The notes beneath the pieces are model-generated. The model was not told where the DNA came from. It searched no databases and saw only the letters and a program-made list of their open reading frames with translations. A program made the position numbers and the translations under genes. Below are positions 21,566-32,617 of a stretch of 64,000 nucleotides of DNA, piece after piece. Source of the DNA: Spodoptera frugiperda (Eukaryota > Arthropoda > Insecta > Lepidoptera > Noctuidae); NCBI RefSeq assembly GCF_023101765.2, contig NC_064230.1, positions 7,750,001-7,814,000 on the forward strand, read 5' to 3'. The stretch's first letter is position 1. Every line of letters begins with the position of its first letter.

Positions 21566-24500
21566 TCAGCTTTCAGCTATAGCAACACACCACTCACTGT
21601 CAACCTCAGTTTCCACTTGCACCGTAGCCTCTTGCTCCAAAACTTGGTTGTTCATCATACCGATGAGTTCGGAGTACTTTGCTCTTTGCTCTTCGGTCAT
21701 AACAGCAGGATTGTGATTCTTGAGATGGTAGTTTAGATGACTGCTCTGTTTGAAGCGCTTGTCACAAATCCCACATTGGAACGGAGCAACGTTGGTGTGT
21801 GTTCTCATATGTTGCTTCAGGTGAACGGATTGGCAGAATGTCTTGTTGCACACTACACAGCGGTACGGCTTGACTTTGGTGTGAATACGGAGGTGTTGAT
21901 CCAGGCCTGACTTCTGGGTGAAAGCCTTTGGGCAGAAAGTGCAGGGAAAGGGACGGTCTCCGGTGTGCATCCGCATGTGTTGAAGGACTCCGCCCTGGAA
22001 ATAATAAAAATAGAGATTATTGAATCTTATTTTTTCTTACTTTGCTTACTTACTTTGAAGAAAATACTATTGTATAGGATTTTCTCCTGTGTCGTGAGTG
22101 CGTTTACAAACAAACAAATTCACATACACATCACACCCAGACCCAAAACAACAATTTGGCTTACTCATGTAACTATTTGACGAAGAACTTGATAAGTTTA
22201 AAGTCGCGGCGTAGCGGAATGCTGCTCATGAATATGAGCCTCTAGCATGGTGGATTAATGCTCAAACCGTCCCGTGTGAGCCGAGGCCTTTAGTCAGCAG
22301 TGGACACTTATAGGCTGATGATGTGATGTATGATGTGTTTCACCATAAAATAAAGTGTACAACTCACGTGCTGCGTGAACCGCTTGTGGCAGACGTTGCA
22401 TTCGAACGGCTTCAGCTTGACGTGCGCTATCGCCGTGTGCTCCGACAACTCTTTGCTGGTCTGTAGACCGAGCCCGCATACCTGGAACAAATATACAAAC
22501 CAAATAAATAAAGTCACGCGTTTTATCCCCGAAGAGGTAGGCAGTAGGTGCACATTACGGCAAGTAATGCCACTGTAGAATGTACACTCACTTTTCAGTA
22601 TTGGTGTTAAAAGTTCCATGTAATAGGGGGGGGGGGTGAGCCTATTGCCATATACTGGGCAGAATTCCAGACTCCAAAGCCCTAGTAACACTTTGTATAT
22701 ACCGACTTTTTTTATTTATGGCTAGATACTTCCACTCGCTTTGAAGCTACTGATTGTAGCGTGATTTTTGTAGCTCATTATAAACTTTCCTCGATAAATA
22801 GTCTATTTAACAAGAAAAAGAATTATTCAATTCGGACCAGTAGCCGGTAAACAAGCAGACGGGTCACCACCGGACATGGTTAACAACCGGCCTCGCCCAT
22901 GGGCACTCGAAACACCAGAGGCGTTAGGGCTATGAGGATTGAGAATTAGTTGTAGTTGCTTGTCTTAAACCTGTTTAAAAACTTAACAACCCTTACCTAT
23001 TATAAGGCACATTCAATTAAATCGCAGACAACACTCAATCATACACATTGCCCATTATTATGAACCCCCAACGAACCTCGAAACTAATCGAGTAACACAC
23101 TCGTAAAATAAAAATCAAACTCACCTCGCAGGCATAAGGTGCCGGTGCCTCCTCTCCGCTGCAAGCGAGTGGTTTCTCGCAGACTTGGCAGCGGAGCCCC
23201 TTTCTACGGCGCGTGTGTTCATCCCGATAGTGGGCGGAGTACTCGCAGCATGAGAAGAATATCTGGTGGCAGGTGCCGTCTGCTACCAGAGTTGAGGGTT
23301 GGAGACATTCGAAGGGACCGCTGTGGAAGAGTATACTTGTTTGTTAGTAGTTCCTGGGGAATCGAAAACTATTCTATCTTCAACGTTTTTACGGTATAAG
23401 CCGGTGAACTAACAGACGGATTGTAAGCACACCTGATGGTAAGCAATCACCGTCGCTCAAGGGCACCCGAACGGCCTTTTAGGGGTTAGGAATTTAAGAG
23501 TTGTTGGGGAATTAACCTGGGGAAGGGGATTAATTGGGTCTCCGGTAACCGCACTCAAACAACTCAAGCGTTGTTTCACGTCGGTATTCTGTGAGGCCGT
23601 GGTGTCACTCCGGTCGAGACGAGTCGAGTATTTGAAGTCAATTATTCAAATAAATCAAAATATCACTATTAAAGTCAAAGCCAAAGCATTTATTTCAATT
23701 AATCCTAAATAAGGCACTTTTGAAACGTCAAATTAAATTGTCCGTCACTCTGTAGCGAAGCTAGGTGCTCGTTCCAAAGTGTAGCTTCGAATGGAGAAGA
23801 ACGAGCAAGAAACTCAATCGTTACTCTTTTTTAAAAGTGTTTATTTTTACAATATCTGCCTCCTACTGCGAAACGTGTAGCGGGTTCGATTCCCGCACGG
23901 AGCAACTCTGTGTGATCCACAAATTATTGTTTCGGGTCTGGGTGTCATGTGTATGTGAACTTGTATGTTTGTAAACGCACCTACGACACAGGAGGAAATC
24001 CTATTATTATTAAAATGTACTCACGTGATAGGCTCAGTCTTATCCTTCCTCGGCACCTGCTTCTCCTCCTTCATAACCTTATCCTTCTTAACAACACGGT
24101 CAATCTTCTTCTTCTTCGCCTCCGGACCTTCATCGGACTTGATGATAATGTAGCTCACGTCATTGGACGCTAGAGTCATCACGCTCGTCGGTTCCATCTC
24201 GGATAGCACCTGCTGTGTCTTCAGCTTGATCAGGCTGTCTTCGGTTTGGGGTTTTTTCTGAAATTTTTGGGGAAGAGGAATATTAGTTTTTATTGACTAC
24301 CTCGTTGGTTGAGTGGTCGCAAGTGCAAGTGCCGGGCAAGGTGCCTCGAGTTAGATTCCTGGGTTGGGCACAGTATTGTTGGCCTTTAATTTTATTAGAA
24401 CTTTCGTGAGACATACTAAAGTAATTATTGTGTTATCGGCTTAATCACTTAACTATTACTGGGCTTTTTTTTTGGTCTAAGTAGTAACACGGAGTCTGGA

Positions 24501-25719
24501 ATTGTGCCTTGTATTGTATATGGCAATACGCTCACCCACACAGATGGTGAAAAGTGGATGTACATTGTATAACGGCATTAAGCCATAATGTGTACATCAA
24601 GTTATTAATTTGTTTTTGAGAATTTTGTAAATAATTTAACATTTCTGGATAGCTTATAAACCAAGGAAGTTTTTCTAATAATTTGTATGCTTAATGTAAT
24701 ATCATTTCTCTAAATGAATCCAGTTTTCTGTTAACCATTTTGCACCAGGGACCTCATGCCTCAGAGCTAATTTTGTAATTATGAAATCATGAAATATTCC
24801 TCTCGAGAGTACAATACAACTAGTATTATCACCTCCTGAGAGGAATATGTCGCATTTAAAGTCACCCTTTATATATGAAGTATAGATAGAAGCCCTCACC
24901 TTATCATTAGCATGAGTCCAAACAGCAGGGTTTCCAGAAGCATAAGCATCAATATGCTCCATGCGCGCATGGTTCCGGAGTGCAACCTCACTGGCGAACC
25001 CTTTCCAGCAGAGTCGGCAGTGGAACTCATCTTCATCATCAGGAAGTATTTCTTTCTGTAAATAATTATAGATAGATATTTTTATGGTATAAGGTAGTAA
25101 AAGAGCCGATGGTTCTCCTGATAGTAAGCAATTGCCACCGCACATGGATATTTGAAACACTAGGGGCGTTACAAGTGCGTTGTTGTCCTTTTGACGGGTA
25201 AGGAATTTAAGGTTTGATGGGGAATCAGGGATCAGGAAGAATTCTTAGTAATTGGGCATACGGTAAACTAGGTAGACGGACATAGGATACTTTATACCCA
25301 AGGATTTCCTGCAAAATCCTACAGGAATAGGAAAAATGGGATTAAATGTATGAAGTCCAGGGTAATAGCTAGTTATTTATTAGGTACTAGCCTATGCCTG
25401 TATTTTGTCATTCTATCACATGAACATTTTCAAGATTTAGATGAGATTTTGCATATAGGTAGATCATTGTCTTAATCAGATATGTAGACCACTAGTGGTC
25501 TGCAGAAGGAAACCACCAACAAACCAACCATTACATGGGACTTATAACACAAATGGTGAAAAGTGGTAGTACATTGTATAGCGGCATTACGTGTCGTAAT
25601 GTGCACCTGTACATTTTGGTGGATAAAAGACGTGATTATACTAAACTTACCTTAACTTTGGCGCGAGACGTCGGCATCGGAATAACGTTTACAAAACGTT
25701 CTTCGTGTGGCTCAGCCAT
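21566..25719 (-). CDS. C2H2 zinc-finger protein, six exons
   Basis: Minus-strand exons 25719-25651, 25055-24900, 24257-24025, 23320-23125, 22481-22368 and 21994-21566 join in phase to 398 residues. The start MAEPHEERFVNVIPMPTSR is the first ATG. One finger (FHCRLCWKGF) lies near residue 35. Next is a Lys-rich basic stretch (EAKKKKIDRVVKKDK, a likely nuclear signal), then Cys pairs (LRCQVCEKPLACS). At the C-terminal side is a finger split by an intron (YACE/VCGLGL) and four fingers: FECNVCHKRF, FPCTFCPKAF, YRCVVCNKTF, FQCGICDKRF. The only linker close to TGEKP is HTGDRPF. No ZAD is visible. A nuclear DNA-binding regulator is inferred; I do not recognise the orthologue. Confidence 0.9.
24296..24600 (+). 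mobile_element. SINE S2 split by a family-B fragment
   Basis: SINE head at 24296-24390 (CCTCGTTGGTTGAGTGGTCG, TGGGCACAGTATTG) and SINE body from about 24461 (ACTGGGCTTTTT, CACGGAGTCTGGAATTGTG). Between them, 24401-24459 is one arm of the palindromic element B (AACTTTCGTGAGACATACTA). Confidence 0.75.
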
Positions 25720-26842
25720 TGTTGTAAATTGTTAAACACTGAAATTAACAAAATATTGAATATTTATTGTGAAACGAATCCAATAAGATGTCGTCATTAT
25801 AAATATTGTGATAAATAGCGTGTTGTAGGCTTAGTAAATACGTAATTAACTCGAAATGTGTGATATTATTGCAGAAATTACGTTTTTTAATGATATTTAC
25901 ATTGTGCACAAATAGAAAAGTAAATAAGACATAAATTAATACTAAATGAATAATAAAGGTTATGTTTTTCCACGTACTGATACTTACAAAATGCTACGAG
26001 AGAAATATATCACAAAATTAAAAGCTTTAGTAAATAAATAAACTACAAAAAATGCGAAACAAATTCAAATAAATAATGAAAAAGCGGGAATCAAAAATTG
26101 TCAAAAATAACTTTTTATAAAAAGAAAACCTTAGACTATGGCGTTGGAAACACGGCAAAAAAGGTATTTGATATTATTGATTTTGATGACAAGTCGACAT
26201 ATAATCGTCTCATAAATCTGGAAACTGTTCATTTACTTTAAATAACTGCAAATATGTGTAAAATATCAACACTTTCATCATCGAAAACACAATTTTTCAT
26301 CCGTCCGAGAATAGATAGGCGTTTGTTTTTTTTAATTAAAAAAAAGAAGCCGAAAAAGAAAAATTAAAAAAAAAGCATGGCGTAATCAAATGTCAAAATA
26401 AAAATGACACTTACCTAAAAAGATCTTTCAAGGATGTTGATTTTGTCGATAGGGATTTAGAAATAAACCACGAAATAAACGCTATTCAATATGAAATACA
26501 ACAAGGCGTGGTTTTATTAGAGAAATGGACGCCATTCCATGACAAGCATACGAAAGACTTTATTGCGTAGTTAGGGAGTTTTTGTATGTGGCAACATTGA
26601 AAAAAAGTAGACAATTTTCATTTAGATAAATGTTTCATAATTTAGTTAAAAATAAATTAAGGATTGCTTAAAATATTTTATAGAATTAATTCTAGGTATA
26701 TTAAACCTATATAACAGTTATTTTATTTATATTAGCTGATGATTCCGTTTCTAGGAAATTATTTTATTTGATCAATAACTGAGTTTCCTAGCCATTTCCA
26801 ATTTACTGTTTAGGCGTAAATAAAATAGTAAAAATATAAAAA
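25720..26842. promoter_or_regulatory. Divergent intergenic region of the C2H2 gene and DNAL1
   Basis: 1.1 kb between two start codons that face away from each other. AT-rich, with no repeat family I recognise, unlike most of the window. It must contain the 5' UTRs and promoters of both genes. No specific promoter motif is claimed. Confidence 0.5.
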
Positions 26843-29800
26843 ATGGCTAAAGCTACTACAATAAAAGAAGCTATAAAGAAATGGGAGGATAAAACGGGCG
26901 ACCAGGCGGCTACGGCTACCGAAGTCAGTTTAATGTTCCAATGGCCTCCGATTGAAAAAATGGACAATACACTCGCTACTTTGACTAACTGCGAGTAAGT
27001 AATAATGCAATACAATACTAAAATAATAGATTTAATATTAACTTATAATAATAAACCTTTTTGAACTAGGCAGTTCGTGCAAATGTCTTTGCAATAATAA
27101 TATTGTGTATCTGTATTCAATATTCGGAAATCCGAAGTACTTTTCGCGCTTATTTTCAAAATAAATGTTATTGATTATTTTAAATTAATAAAAATAAATC
27201 GGGTTTTCCTTCCTGACGCTATAACACTAGAAGGCACGAACCCATATCCACGGTTTTGTATTCGTTGGAAAGGTCTCGGGCTCCGTGAGGTTTATAGCAA
27301 AGAAAATTCAGAAAAAAATCAAAAGAAAAGCAGGGAATCAGAGAAAATCATTTGTGGCGAAACGGAGTTCGCCGGGTTTGCTAGTATTATATTAAAATTA
27401 TCTACGCAAGGGATAGGTAGAGGTGAACATTATGGCACGTAATGCCGCTATACAATGTACACGCACTTTTCACCATATTTTGTGTTATAAGTCCCATGTA
27501 ATAGGGGTGAGCCTATTGCCATATACTGGACACAATCCCAGACTCCATGCTACTACTGAAGAATTAAATATTAAAATGATGTTTTACAGAAAACTAAGTT
27601 TATCAACGAATATGATTGAAAAGGTGACCGGATTGAATACTTTTAAAAAATTACGAGTATTGTCCTTGGGACGGAATTATATTAAATCATTTACGGGCAT
27701 GGTAAGTTTCAAATAAGTAATATAACAAATAGGTAAAGTGTCGTCCGATGCGTGCGATACGTACGATGCGTGCGATGAGTACCTACGATGCGTGCGATGA
27801 GTACGATGCGTGCGATGAGTACGATGCGTGCGATGAGTACGATGCGTGCGATGAGTACAATGCGTGCGATGAGTACGATGCGTGCGATGCGTACGACACG
27901 TGCGATGCGTGTGCTGCATGCGATGCGTGCGATACGTACGATGCGTGCGATACGTACGATGCGTGCGATACGTACGATGCGTGCGATACGTACGATGCGT
28001 GCGATACGTACGATGCGTGCGATACGTACGATGCGTGCGATACGTACGATGCGTGCGATACGTACGATGCGTGCGATACGTACGATGCGTGCGATACGTA
28101 CGATGCGTGCGATACGTACGATGCGTGCGATACGTCCGACACGTACGATGCGGGCGATGCTTACGATGCAAATGTTTGTGGCTGTTCCAAGTTTGCCGGG
28201 CCAGCTAATAATTGATTATTTACGTTCATAGGAATCGTTGGGCGATTGCTTAGAAGAATTATGGATCTCATATAATTTGATTGAGAAACTGAAAGGGATA
28301 CATGTATTGAGGAGTTTAAAAGTATTGTATATGAGCAACAACTTGGTGAAAGAATGGAGCGAGTTCAATAAGTTACAGGTAAATTAAATAAAAATATTAT
28401 AACAAACTTTATTTTTTACACTATATTAGACACGTAATAAAACGTTGCCCCACACTGTACCGTGAGTGCGTTTACAAACATACAAGTTCACATACACATG
28501 ACACCCAGACCCGAAACAACAATTTGTGGATCACACAAAGAGTTGCTTTGTGCGGGAATCTAACCCGCTATACGTTGCGTGCCAGCCGGATGCCCAGCCA
28601 CCACGCCAACCGTGCGGTCAAAAGGTCCATGGACACTTGAAACACCAAATGCGGCACAAACGCGTTGTCGGCCTTTTGGGGGTTAGGAATTTTAGGGTTG
28701 TTGGGGAAACGGGGATTGAGAAGATTGGGAAGGGGGTAATTGGGCCTCCGGTAACCTCGCTCACACAACGCAAGCGTTGTTTCACGTCGGTTTTCTGTGA
28801 GGCCGTGGTATCACTCCGGTCGAACTGGCTCATTCATGCCGAAGCATGGCCCTCTCTCACCATGTGAGAAGAGGCCTTTGGTCAGCAGTGGTCACTTATA
28901 GACTGTTGATCAATGATGATGTTATAGGAACTCCCACACCTAGAAGACCTGTTATTTGTTGGGAATCCTCTATACGATGGTTGTGAACTAGACGCCTGGC
29001 GATCAGAGGCTGCCCGTAGACTACCAAACCTGAAGAAATTGGATGGCGAGACAGTATTGAGAGAAGATGAGCCGCCTTTAACAGTTGCTGATATGCAGGT
29101 AAGTTGGTAGAGGTAGAGAATGATTTGTGGCTAATTAGGAGTCCTAAATGAAATGTGACTGACTTACGAGCCACAAATGGAGACCTCACAAAAACTGGGT
29201 CATTAGTCTTCAGAGCATTTTTAGTGCATTAAATATTTGTGACTAATTGGCTCCCTAAAGAAATGCAAGTTGAACCGCAAAAGAACTGGGGCTTTTTGGA
29301 ACCCCCAAAAGAAATGTGACTTTTTGGAACCCCCAAAAGAAATGTGACTTTTTGGAACCCCCAAAAGGAATATGACTTTTTGGAACCCCCAAAAGAAATG
29401 TGTTTTTTTTGACCCCAAACGAAATGTTATTTTTGATCCCAAACGAAATGTGATTTCGGATCCCCAAAAGAAATGTGACTTTTGAAGCCCCAAACGAAAT
29501 GTAAGTTTTAATCTCTAAGAGAAATGTGACTCTTGATTCCCAAAAGAAATGTTAATTTTGACCCCCAAAAGAAAAGTGACTTTTGACTCCAAAAGAAATG
29601 TGAGTTTTGAATCCCCAAAATAAATGTGACTTTGGACCCTAAAAGAAACGTGTCTTTTGATCCCCAAAAGAAATGTGACTTTAAACCCCAAAAAATCTTT
29701 TGACCCCAAACGAAATGTTACTTTTGCCCCCAAACGAAATGTTACTTTTGCCCCCAAACGAAATGTGACATTTGAATCCCCAAAAGAAATGTGTCTTTCG

Positions 29801-29975
29801 ACACCCAAATGGAGACCCCACAAAAACTGGGTCGTCAAAGCATTTTTGATTTCTCTAGTGTTACATAATATTTTCCTTTTTAATTTTAAAACTTCATAAA
29901 AATATTTTATTTCTCTTTCAGCCTGACTGTGGAGATGGTGTTGAAACCTTGGTCAGCGCAGAAACCAACGATTGA
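26843..29975 (+). CDS. DNAL1: Dynein axonemal light chain 1 (complete)
   Basis: Exons 26843-26994, 27590-27701, 28232-28378, 28928-29098 and 29922-29975 give 211 residues. The N-terminus MAKATTIKEAIKKWEDKTG and PPIEKMDNTLATLTNCE are nearly identical to human DNAL1. The leucine-rich repeats follow: LSLSTNMIEKV, LRVLSLGRNYIKSF, EELWISYNLIEKLKGI, LKVLYMSNNLVKEW and LEDLLFVGNPL. Human DNAL1 is 190 residues; the C-terminal tail here is somewhat longer. Known role: a light chain of the outer-arm dynein heavy chain in cilia and flagella, so in a moth mainly sperm and ciliated sensory cells. Introns 2 and 4 are filled by two unrelated minisatellites. The acceptor of exon 4 is preceded by a LINE GATGATG tail. 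A candidate poly(A) signal AATAAA is at about 30427. Confidence 0.97.
27735..28175. repeat. 18-bp minisatellite in DNAL1 intron 2
   Basis: About five copies of a unit with GATGAGTACGATGCGTGC, then about twelve copies of the variant GATACGTACGATGCGTGC, with degenerate units at both ends. The 18-base unit equals six codons and has no stop in most frames, so both strands show long false ORFs. It is rich in CpG and has a TACGTA palindrome in each unit. Confidence 0.95.
29262..29815. repeat. Degenerate minisatellite in DNAL1 intron 4
   Basis: About 22 units of roughly 22-28 bases, each with CCCCAAAAGAAATGTGACTT or a close variant (AAACGAAATG). The segment GAGACCCCACAAAAACTGGG just right of it repeats GAGACCTCACAAAAACTGGG at 29181-29200 on the left, so a longer block may have been duplicated around it. 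Confidence 0.9.
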
Positions 29976-30804
29976 AAAAAAGAAAGAGAAAAAAAGTTTA
30001 GAACATTTATTGTGCAATATTCTTGCTTCAATTTTACTATTAACCGCAATGGGGAGCAAAAATAATCGGCGCTAGCGGAAGATTTGCCTTCAACAGATTT
30101 TAGTTAGCAGTCAAAGTATTAATGTTCAAGCTTCTGAAATGTAGTTAATAATCACACCAATATTATAAATGTGGAAGTTTGTTTGTTTACATGTTTATCC
30201 GTATATTACGCAGAAACGAATGAACGGATTTTGGTGCAGTTTAGTATACAGGTAGGGTATGAGCTGACTTGGGTGATAGGATACTTTTTATCCACGGGGA
30301 TGCGCTACTCACACGCCCTGAGAATCGCGCACGCCTAATGGTGACGCTAAAATGATTTTGATAGTCAGTCAATCAGAAAACTAATTGCAATTATTATTAT
30401 TTGCGGTGTTTTAACACAGCTAAAACAATAAAACACAGAAAATCATAGAAAAAAATAATTTTATTTACATAATTGGTTATAGGACTAATTAATTGTTACA
30501 TTACATCTATTATTGTACATCTTCATAGAAGGCATATTTTTTACATAACATTAAATACCCGGTGTAAATAGACCGCTCCAGAAAATGAATACATGTGATA
30601 ATGCTGGTGACATTTGGATTTTCTCCAGTGTCGTGGGTGCGTTTACAAACATACAAGTTCACATGCACATGACACCCAGACCCGAAACAACAATTTGTGG
30701 ATTACAGAAAGAGTTGCTCCGTGCGGATTCAAACCGGCTACACGTTGCGTGGCAGCCGGTGGCCTAGCCACCGAGCCAACCGTGCAGTCATTGTCATAAC
30801 TAGT

Positions 30805-31130
30805 CAAATACTACAAAAATTGCTTGGTCTGATACCTGCCGCGTCTTTTCGCCATCGACCTACATAACAGCACTTCCATCCCCATCATATAGATGTTTGG
30901 CAGGCCACAACTGTGCGCTTCTCGCGAAACTTTCTGCCTCGCACAGCAAAACTGTGGAATGAGCTGTCGTCGCCGGTATTTCCGAACCGATACGACATTC
31001 AAACCTTCAAGAAAAGAGCGTATTCTTTTACTTTTCTTTAGAAGATAAAAAAAAATAAATAGTTTATTTTGTGTTATTATCACCTGTATTAATTTTTGAG
31101 TGGTATTTTTACACAAGTATTATATACTGC
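30805..31130 (+). pseudogene. LINE ORF2 C-terminal fragment (second type)
   Basis: A plus-strand frame reads VRFSRNFLPRTAKLWNELSS followed by PVFPNRYDIQTFKKRAYSF and a stop. The W-N-E-L and F-K-K-R pattern marks the tail of a Jockey/CR1-type reverse-transcriptase ORF, of a family different from that at 966-1185. Truncated at its 5' end. Confidence 0.7.
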
Positions 31131-31815
31131 GATCTCCAACCCGCCTGCCTGCGGAGATTATCGCTAACCCTCTTATGTAGAGGAGGCTCATAGTCCAGCA
31201 GTAGACTCTCGATAATGTGATGTCATTAATTTCAAATAATCCACGACTTGTGATGTTGAAATTAATCGACGATAACTTTCTAATAAAATAGGGATGATGA
31301 CGGGGTATGAATATTAAAAATCTATTTAGTCCGTCAGTTAGGTAATGGAAAAATATTAGACACGTATTTGTTTATTTTGTCATATAAGATAACAATACTT
31401 AGATAAAACAAATCAAAGTTTAGAAGTAGGAGCCGTTCTGTATGAAGTATATGTATAACATTTGAAATCAATATAATATCGTCTTAAATTCTTGATATTA
31501 TAAGAAAAAAAAATGCGTGTCTAATGTTTTAAAATAATCTACCAGACGGATATTAAAATAAAATTCCTAATATACAAAACGAGAGGAGAATTTTTCAAAC
31601 AGAAACTGTTTAGACCCCCTATACACATACACTAGGGGGTCTTATAGACATATCATGGGGTAATTAGGCATAAAAGAAGGAACTAATATAATTAGATAAC
31701 ATTTTGTTATCTATAATTGTTATGTCTTTTAAGATTTAAAGCCCAAAACATAATATACAAACAAAATATTACAATCAGACTTTAATTTATTTTTCTAGTC
31801 AATAAAAGTTATTAT

Positions 31816-32032
31816 AACTTTCGTGAGACATACTAAATTAATTATTATGTTATCGGCTTACTCACGTAACTGTTTGACGAGGGGCTCGACTAGTTTCAAG
31901 CCATGATAGAGGCTCATATTCATGAGTAATATTCCGCGACACACGACGAGGCGACTATCGCTACTACTGTCTAAACTAGTCGAGTTCCTCGTCAAACAGT
32001 CACGTGAGTAAGCCGATAACATAATAATTAAT
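31816..32032. mobile_element. Palindromic foldback element B, full copy
   Basis: AACTTTCGTGAGACATACTA at the left; arms TTATCGGCTTACTCACGTAA and TCACGTGAGTAAGCCGATAA; inner arms around ACTAGTCGAGTTCCTCGTCA. The loop carries CGACACACGACGAGGCGAC. Confidence 0.85.
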
Positions 32033-32617
32033 GTCTGATAAAGTTATTGATAGCATAACTGCATGCATTTTACATACATTTCATTCAGACATGTAGCAAA
32101 ATGTATGTAGTGTGTGTCGCTTGTCATGTGATCTGACGACACATGACAAGTGACAGATGAGACAGACATAGGCGATCGACGACCAAATCAACGGATGACG
32201 TCATAAACTATATCGCACATATGAAGTATAAATGCGAATAAACATGGATAGACAATCCCAACGAACTACAATTGGGCAGAAAGCCGCCAGATACGATCAC
32301 CGCCTGGTCGGAGGATACTGCTTTACTTAGGGAACTTTACTCTCTGTTCCCTTAAACAGCCTACATAATATATCATATGCCCGAATACTCAAACGCTACT
32401 CAATTTTAAGACACTCTCAAATGTAGTTCTGTCACTATCAATTCTTTGTAAAATGACAGAGACAGCACGATATTTAATTTATAGCACGATATTTTAATTT
32501 TAAGTACAACTTAAAATTAAGTAGCGTTTGAGTATTCGGGCGATAGTCTAGCAGTGGACTGTCACCCGCTGTTGATGTATTTTGTATATTAATATTATAA
32601 TAATACATATATGTGTT

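Larger units (their letters stand above)
29976..32617. other. Convergent intergenic region, DNAL1 to RNF220
   Basis: DNAL1 3' UTR to about 30450, interrupted by a TTTGTTTGTTTACATG-type repeat (30165-30310). SINE S1 in reverse (30620-30790), a LINE ORF2 fragment (30805-31130), the GATGATGACGG repeat (31285-31565), foldback B (31816-32032) and an element shared with 13015-13165 (32150-32355) follow. The remainder, to 32617, is the likely 3' UTR of RNF220. Confidence 0.55.

Noticed and set aside
27735..28175. Possible CRISPR array
   Set aside because: Units are contiguous 18-mers without unique spacers, and the genome is eukaryotic.
27677..28231. Overlapping long open frames of repeated hexapeptides on both strands
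   Set aside because: All come from the 18-bp minisatellite in DNAL1 intron 2, whose unit is a multiple of three without stops. No start context or domain.
28526..28867. Frame with VVGLLGVRNFRVVGE-like peptide
   Set aside because: Same peptide recurs with every copy of repeat family R5; not a gene.
29221..29899. Open frames rich in FLLG / FRLGAKVT repeats
   Set aside because: Shadow of the AAATGTGACTT minisatellite in DNAL1 intron 4.
30811..31116. Minus-strand frame of about 100 residues
   Set aside because: Antisense shadow of the LINE ORF2 end on the plus strand.
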